DNA of 64,000 nt from Acidovorax sp. GW101-3H11 (GTDB lineage Bacteria; Pseudomonadota; Gammaproteobacteria; Burkholderiales; Burkholderiaceae_C): assembly GCF_001633105.1 (NCBI RefSeq), contig NZ_LUKZ01000001.1:339686-403685 (forward strand), given 5' to 3'. The notes beneath the pieces were generated by a model that worked only from the letters and a program-made list of their open reading frames with translations, did not search any database and was not told where the DNA came from. The translations under genes and the position numbers were made by a program. This document shows, piece after piece, positions 59,865 to 64,000 of the stretch. The first letter of the stretch is position 1; the number at the start of each line of letters is the position of its first letter.

Positions 59865-61103
59865 TCAGGCGGCGGGGAAGGCCCGCTCCATGGCCTGCTG
59901 CAGATCGCGTTGCAGGTCTTCCACCGCTTCGAGCCCGATGGAAAAACGCACCAGCGTGCCCGGCTGCAACTGCGGCGAAGGGCGGCTGCGCATGCTGCCA
60001 ATGGTGTAGGGCACGACCAGGCTCATGGGGCCGCCCCAGCTGTAGCCCAGCTTGAACAGGCGCAGGCCGTCGCAGAACGCATCCACCTGCTGCTGGGTGT
60101 AGCGCGCATCGATCATCACACTGAACAAACCCGCCGCCGCGCCCTGCCCGCCCTGGGCCGCGCCACACAGGGCCTTCCAGTGCGCGTGGCCGGGGGCGCC
60201 TTCCAGCGCGGGGTGCAGCACCTGCGCAATGGCCGGTTGCTGCTGCAGCCAGCGCGCCAGCACGCGGGCGGCTTCGTCATGGGCGCGGTAGCGCAGGCCG
60301 ATGCTCGGCAGCGCACGCAGCACGGCCTCAACGTCGTTCACCCCCACGCCCAGGCCCAGCCGCATGTGGGTGAGCTTGATCTTCATGTGCAAGCCCAGGT
60401 CGCGCGTGATGACGCTGCCCATGAGCACGTCGCCGCCGCCGCTGGGGTACTTGGTGAGCGCATGGGCCGAGATGTCCACACCCAGGCTGCCGTCGCCGGT
60501 CAGGTCAAACGGCGCAAACGCCAGGCCTGCGCCCCAGGTGTTGTCCAGCGCCGTGGTCACGCCCCGCGCGCGGCAGATGCGCACCTGCTCGCACAGGTCG
60601 GGGAACTCCATGCTCACCGAGCCCGGCGCCTCCAGCCACACCAGCCGGGTGGCGGGGGTGATGCGCGCGGCCAGGTCGGCCGGGTCCAGGGGGTCATAAA
60701 ACACATGGGTGATGCCAAAACGGGCGAGTTCGCCGTTGGCGAAATCCTTGCCGGGGCCGTAGGCGTTGTCCGGGATCAGCACCTCATCGCCGGGCTTGAG
60801 CAGGGCCAGCCCCACGTTGGCGATGGCGGCCAGGCCGCTGGGCACCAGCACGCACTGCAGGCCGCCCTCCAGCGTACACAGGCGCTCTTCCAGAATGAAG
60901 GTGGTGGGTGTGCCATGCAGGCCGTAGGTGTAGCCGCTCTTGTCCTTCCACTCGCGCGAGCGCATGGCTGCGACGTTGGGGAAGATGACGGTGGACGCCT
61001 TGTAGACCCCGGGCTGGGGGGCTTCAAAACCGGCGGGTGGCAGGTAGCCGTGGTGGACGATGCGGGTGGCGAGATCGGTGTCGTGGTCTTTCATGGCGGC
61101 CAT
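59865..61103 (-). CDS. Cys/Met metabolism PLP enzyme (cystathionine beta-lyase type)
   Basis: A 412-residue enzyme of the cystathionine gamma-synthase fold. The start block is DLATRIVHHGYLPPAGFEAP, with SGYTYGLHGTPTTFILEERL as a substrate/PLP region. The PLP Lys is in SAHALTKYPSGGGDVLMGSV. NAYGPGKDFANGELARFG is present. It cleaves C-S bonds of cystathionine or a related substrate; metB-, metC- and metZ-type cannot be told apart by eye. Start 61103 or 61094 (both ATG) are possible. It is followed 93 bp later by the DUF2189 gene. Confidence 0.9.
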   Translation of the reverse strand: MAAMKDHDTDLATRIVHHGYLPPAGFEAPQPGVYKASTVIFPNVAAMRSREWKDKSGYTYGLHGTPTTFILEERLCTLEGGLQCVLVPSGLAAIANVGLALLKPGDEVLIPDNAYGPGKDFANGELARFGITHVFYDPLDPADLAARITPATRLVWLEAPGSVSMEFPDLCEQVRICRARGVTTALDNTWGAGLAFAPFDLTGDGSLGVDISAHALTKYPSGGGDVLMGSVITRDLGLHMKIKLTHMRLGLGVGVNDVEAVLRALPSIGLRYRAHDEAARVLARWLQQQPAIAQVLHPALEGAPGHAHWKALCGAAQGGQGAAAGLFSVMIDARYTQQQVDAFCDGLRLFKLGYSWGGPMSLVVPYTIGSMRSRPSPQLQPGTLVRFSIGLEAVEDLQRDLQQAMERAFPAA

Positions 61104-61171
61104 GGTAGCGCGCCGCCCGGGGCCAGCCTGGGCGACGCGGTGCATGTGGGCTGCCGCGGATTGCCGCAGGT

Positions 61172-61666
61172 TTAGCTGGCGTTTACCACCAGCTGGTTGT
61201 TCACCGAGGTGACGCCGCTGACCGCCTTGGCAATGGTCTCGGCACGGTCACGGGCCACGGTGGAAGGTGCAGGGCCGTTCAGCGTGACCTTGCCGTTCAC
61301 GGTGTCCACATTGATCTTGACGGCGCTGAGGTCGGGGTCCTTGGCCAGGCCCGCATTCACCTGGGCGGTGATGGTGGCGTCGTCGATCGCCCCCTTGGCG
61401 GTGTCGGCGGCCTGCTTGGCTGTGGCTTCTGCGCTGGCAGCGCCCTTCTCCATCTTGGTTTCAGCGCTCTGCATGGCGGCCTCGGCCTTGGCGCGGGCGT
61501 CCGCCGCAGCCTGCTCGGTCTTCTCGACAGCGGAGTCGAGCCGCTGGCCCACCGTGGGTTCTTCGGTCTTGTTGCAGGCGGCCAGGCCCAGGGCCAGGGC
61601 GCTCACGGCCAGCAGGCTGGCGACGCGGTGGGCGGGGTGGAAGCTGGTTGTTTTCGCGTTGTTCAT
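61172..61666 (-). CDS. BON-domain lipoprotein
   Basis: A 164-residue lipoprotein. The signal peptide ends with the lipobox LGLAAC, Cys31 being the likely lipidation site. The middle is an Ala/Lys/Glu-rich coiled-coil stretch (about 40-95, EKTEQAAADARAKAEAAMQS). A BON domain covers about 95-164 (ITAQVNAGLAKDPDLSAVKI, VSGVTSVNNQLVV). Such proteins act in osmotic and envelope stress (OsmY-like). It lies divergent from a SulP transporter gene. Confidence 0.88.
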   Translation of the reverse strand: MNNAKTTSFHPAHRVASLLAVSALALGLAACNKTEEPTVGQRLDSAVEKTEQAAADARAKAEAAMQSAETKMEKGAASAEATAKQAADTAKGAIDDATITAQVNAGLAKDPDLSAVKINVDTVNGKVTLNGPAPSTVARDRAETIAKAVSGVTSVNNQLVVNAS

Positions 61667-61831
61667 GTCGTGACTCCTTCAGGTTGGAACATGGGCCCCA
61701 CTGTAGGCAGCCCCCCAAGGCCTGCGGGTCGGACAGGGCCGAAGTGCCTGTAGGACGGTGCCGGGCGGCTCTGCCGGGGCGTTGCCCGTGCCAAAGGCAT
61801 CACCCCCGCCTTGACACGCGACAATCGGGCC

Positions 61832-63520
61832 ATGATTTCGCCGTCGCTGACCCGCTGGTTTCCGTTTCTCGCCTGGCCCCGCCCCGACCGCCACCTGCTC
61901 AAAGGCGAGTTCTGGGCCGGCATGACCGTGGGGCTGATGCTGGTGCCCCAAGGCGTGGCCTATGCCGCGCTGGCAGGCATGCCGCTGGTCACGGGCATCT
62001 ACGCCTCGCTGATCCCGGCGCTGATTGCCGTGTTGTTCAGCGCCTCCACCCGGCTGGGCGTGGGGCCCACGGCCCTCACCAGTTTGCTGATTGGCGCGTC
62101 GCTCACGGGTCTGGCCGAGCCTGGCAGTGCCCAGTGGGTGGCCATGGCGGCGTGGATGGCCATGCTGTCGGGCCTGTTGCAGCTGGTGATGGGGCTGGCG
62201 CGGTTTGGCTGGCTGCTCAACCTGGTGACCTCGCCCGTGCTCAACGGTTTTACGCAGGCGGCGGCGCTGCTGATTCTGGGCTCGCAGCTGGGTGCACTCA
62301 CCGGTCTCAGGGCCGCAGAGTGGAGCACCCTGCTGACCACGCCCTCGCCCGGCCTGTTTGACCTGACGGCGGCCGCCTTCGGGCTGGGCAGCCTGGCGCT
62401 GCTGATGCTGGCACGCCGCTGGCGGCCCAACTTTCCGGCCGCCATCGTGGTCGTGGGGGCGGCGGGCGCACTGAGCTGGGCCCTGGGGTATGCCGACGCA
62501 GGTGGCGCGGTGGTCGGCACCCTGCCCTCGGGCCTGCCCGCCCCGTACTGGCCGGGCGCCCTGCCCTGGTCCAGCTTTTCGGCCCTGGTGATGCCGGTGC
62601 TGGTGGTCACGCTGGTGAGTTTTCTGGAGACGGCATCCAGCGCCAAGGTTGAAAGCCAACGCTCGGGCGAGCAATGGAACGAAAACCAGGACCTGATCGG
62701 CCAGGGTCTGGCCAAAATCAGCAGCGGCCTGTGCGGCAGCTTCGCCACCAGCGCGTCCTTCTCGCGTTCGGCCATCAACCTGTATGCCGGCGCCAAAAGC
62801 GGCTGGGCCACGCTGTTTGCGCTCAGTCTGGTGCTGGTAGTGCTGCTGTGGCTCACACCCGCGCTGTACCACGTGCCGCAGTCGGTGCTGGCAGCGGTGG
62901 TGGTCACGGCCGTGACCAGCCTCATCAAGCCCGGCACGCTGCTGCGGCTGTGGCGGGTGTCGCGGGTCGAGGCCGTGATCGGCGGCATCACCTTTGCCCT
63001 GACGCTGGCCACAGCGCCGCGCATGTACTGGGGCGTGCTGGTGGGGCTGCTGGTCAACCTGAGCCACTTCCTCTACCAGCGGCTGCACCCGCGCATCATC
63101 GAAGTGGGCCTGCACCCCGATGGCAGCCTGCGCGACCGCCACCTGTGGCACCTGCCCCCGCTGGCGCCCCGCCTGCTGGCGCTGCGCATGGATGCCGAGC
63201 TGGACTTCGCCTCGGCCAGCGCACTGGAGCGGCGGGTGGCCGAGCACCTGGCCCACGACCCCGACGTGGTGCACCTGTGCCTGCTGGCCCAGCCCATCAA
63301 CCGCATCGACGTGACCGGGGTGGAGACCTTTGCGCAGCTGCTGGCGCTGATGCAATCCCGGGGGGGAACCCTGCACTTGAGCGGGCTCAAACTGCCCGCC
63401 GAGCAGGTGCTGCGGCAGGCGGGCCTGCTGGAGCCCCGCGCCGGGCTGGCCATGTACCGCACCGACGCCGACCTGCTGGTGGCCATGCAGCAGTTGCCCG
63501 AACCCACGCCCAGGGCGTAG
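61832..63520 (+). CDS. SulP-family anion transporter with C-terminal STAS domain
   Basis: A 562-residue sulfate/anion permease. The membrane domain starts GEFWAGMTVGLMLVPQGVAY, AGMPLVTGIYASLIPALIA, and continues with STRLGVGPTALTSLLIG and SSGLCGSFATSASFSRSAIN. A STAS domain covers about 445-555. The ATG at 61832 starts the family-like MISPSLTRWFPFLAW. The transported anion (sulfate, bicarbonate or other) cannot be told. It is divergent from the BON gene and followed 103 bp later by a GGDEF gene. Confidence 0.92.
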   Translation: MISPSLTRWFPFLAWPRPDRHLLKGEFWAGMTVGLMLVPQGVAYAALAGMPLVTGIYASLIPALIAVLFSASTRLGVGPTALTSLLIGASLTGLAEPGSAQWVAMAAWMAMLSGLLQLVMGLARFGWLLNLVTSPVLNGFTQAAALLILGSQLGALTGLRAAEWSTLLTTPSPGLFDLTAAAFGLGSLALLMLARRWRPNFPAAIVVVGAAGALSWALGYADAGGAVVGTLPSGLPAPYWPGALPWSSFSALVMPVLVVTLVSFLETASSAKVESQRSGEQWNENQDLIGQGLAKISSGLCGSFATSASFSRSAINLYAGAKSGWATLFALSLVLVVLLWLTPALYHVPQSVLAAVVVTAVTSLIKPGTLLRLWRVSRVEAVIGGITFALTLATAPRMYWGVLVGLLVNLSHFLYQRLHPRIIEVGLHPDGSLRDRHLWHLPPLAPRLLALRMDAELDFASASALERRVAEHLAHDPDVVHLCLLAQPINRIDVTGVETFAQLLALMQSRGGTLHLSGLKLPAEQVLRQAGLLEPRAGLAMYRTDADLLVAMQQLPEPTPRA

Positions 63521-63623
63521 AACAGCGCCAGACAAGCCCCTGCGCGGGTTTTACCTACACCCCGGGCAAGCGCTGGCCAGCCCGTGCCACTGGTACACTG
63601 CGCAAACTCTCTTTGCTCGATTT

Positions 63624-64000
63624 GTGTCTGACTCTGCGGCCTCTCATCTGGTAGATCTGCGCGAACTTCGCCTGGATACTGCTCACGCGCTGGTGGCTCA
63701 GGCCGGCGGCAGCGAAGCAGCGTTGCACCGCGAAGTCCCTTCGCGCTACTTGCAAGGCCTGATCGACGGCTTGTGCGAACTGTCCCTCAAAGACCCCCTC
63801 ACCGGCCTGGCCAACCGTCGGCATTTCCGTGCGGTGCTGGAGCGCGAGATCGACCGCGTGACACGCTCAGGCGAAGCCGCCCTGCTGCTCATGCTGGACA
63901 TCGACCACTTCAAGAAAGTGAACGACACGCATGGCCACCTGGCCGGTGACGTGGTGCTGCAGTCGGTGGCGCGCACGCTCAGCGCTTGTGTGCGCCCCAT
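63624..64000 (+). CDS. GGDEF-domain diguanylate cyclase, N-terminal part, cut by window edge
   Basis: A plus-strand frame starting at GTG 63624 (VSDSAASHLVDLRELRLDTA) is open to the window end. The N-terminal 60 residues are helical; a GGDEF domain start follows (LSLKDPLTGLANRRHFRAVL, LLLMLDIDHFKKVNDTHGHL), with the GGDEF motif itself lying past the end. It is likely a response-type diguanylate cyclase. TACACT about 30 bases upstream is a -10 candidate. Confidence 0.85.
   Translation, partial: MSDSAASHLVDLRELRLDTAHALVAQAGGSEAALHREVPSRYLQGLIDGLCELSLKDPLTGLANRRHFRAVLEREIDRVTRSGEAALLLMLDIDHFKKVNDTHGHLAGDVVLQSVARTLSACVRP

Overview
The window looks like the chromosome of a high-GC betaproteobacterium of the family Comamonadaceae, most like Acidovorax or a near relative. 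This rests on recognised protein families, the isc-hsc-fdx-dnaQ-tRNA-Val gene order, a Bug-type solute receptor, and a dispersed GATAGCT repeat that I associate with this family. No database search was possible, so genus is inference.

Layout. 1-430: left edge with the start of an IS5-type transposase (minus strand), beside a broken Fic-like gene in an AT-rich patch. 430-6683: pyruvate dehydrogenase operon aceE-aceF-lpdA (minus), divergent from a sensor kinase/response regulator pair (6852-10036). 10112-15686: folD, an M3 oligopeptidase, a DUF4124-glutaredoxin protein, rpiA and pyrD. 15780-19207: a yqjD-yqjE-yqjK-like membrane operon, an FAD oxidoreductase and an HDAC-like deacetylase. 19377-26115: two tandem tRNA-Val(CAC) genes, dnaQ and the Fe-S assembly cluster iscR-S-U-A / hscB-hscA-fdx with an IscR-like site. 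26176-32915: uvrB, an aromatic/aspartate aminotransferase, a nucleotidyltransferase-like protein, a DODA-type dioxygenase, a short CoA transferase and a CSD-DUF1294 protein. 32916-33512 has no gene but carries a 175-bp fold-back element. 33513-41709: a GGDEF-EAL protein, a YgiQ radical-SAM protein, a MarR-GNAT fusion, a GNAT, a small unknown protein, a YigZ protein and a YjfB-like protein. 41795-47988: dsdA, a Bug receptor, an amidase and an FAD amine oxidase in one operon, divergent from a LysR gene. 48007-57118: a small membrane protein, a second LysR with an aldo/keto reductase, an unknown membrane-anchored protein, a DUF6150 repeat protein, a FAH-family hydrolase, a two-gene ChrA transporter, an orphan amino-acid-type binding protein, a sirtuin and rlmB. 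57234-64000: the ybbA-like/tesA divergent pair, two proteins of unknown function, a Cys/Met-type PLP enzyme, a BON lipoprotein, a SulP transporter and the start of a GGDEF gene cut by the window edge.

How the genes work together. Most genes are core housekeeping: pyruvate oxidation, one-carbon metabolism, pyrimidine and pentose metabolism, Fe-S biogenesis, excision repair and proofreading. Accessory modules handle D-serine/amide catabolism, anion transport, c-di-GMP signalling and envelope stress.

The most unusual signal is a family of twelve diverged copies of a 60-75 bp repeat. Copies lie between genes, often just downstream of a gene in the same orientation with a T-run at the end, and four lie inside conserved genes where they are translated in frame (lpdA, hscA, the ygiQ-type gene and an FAD oxidoreductase). 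I saw no CRISPR array, prophage or replication origin.
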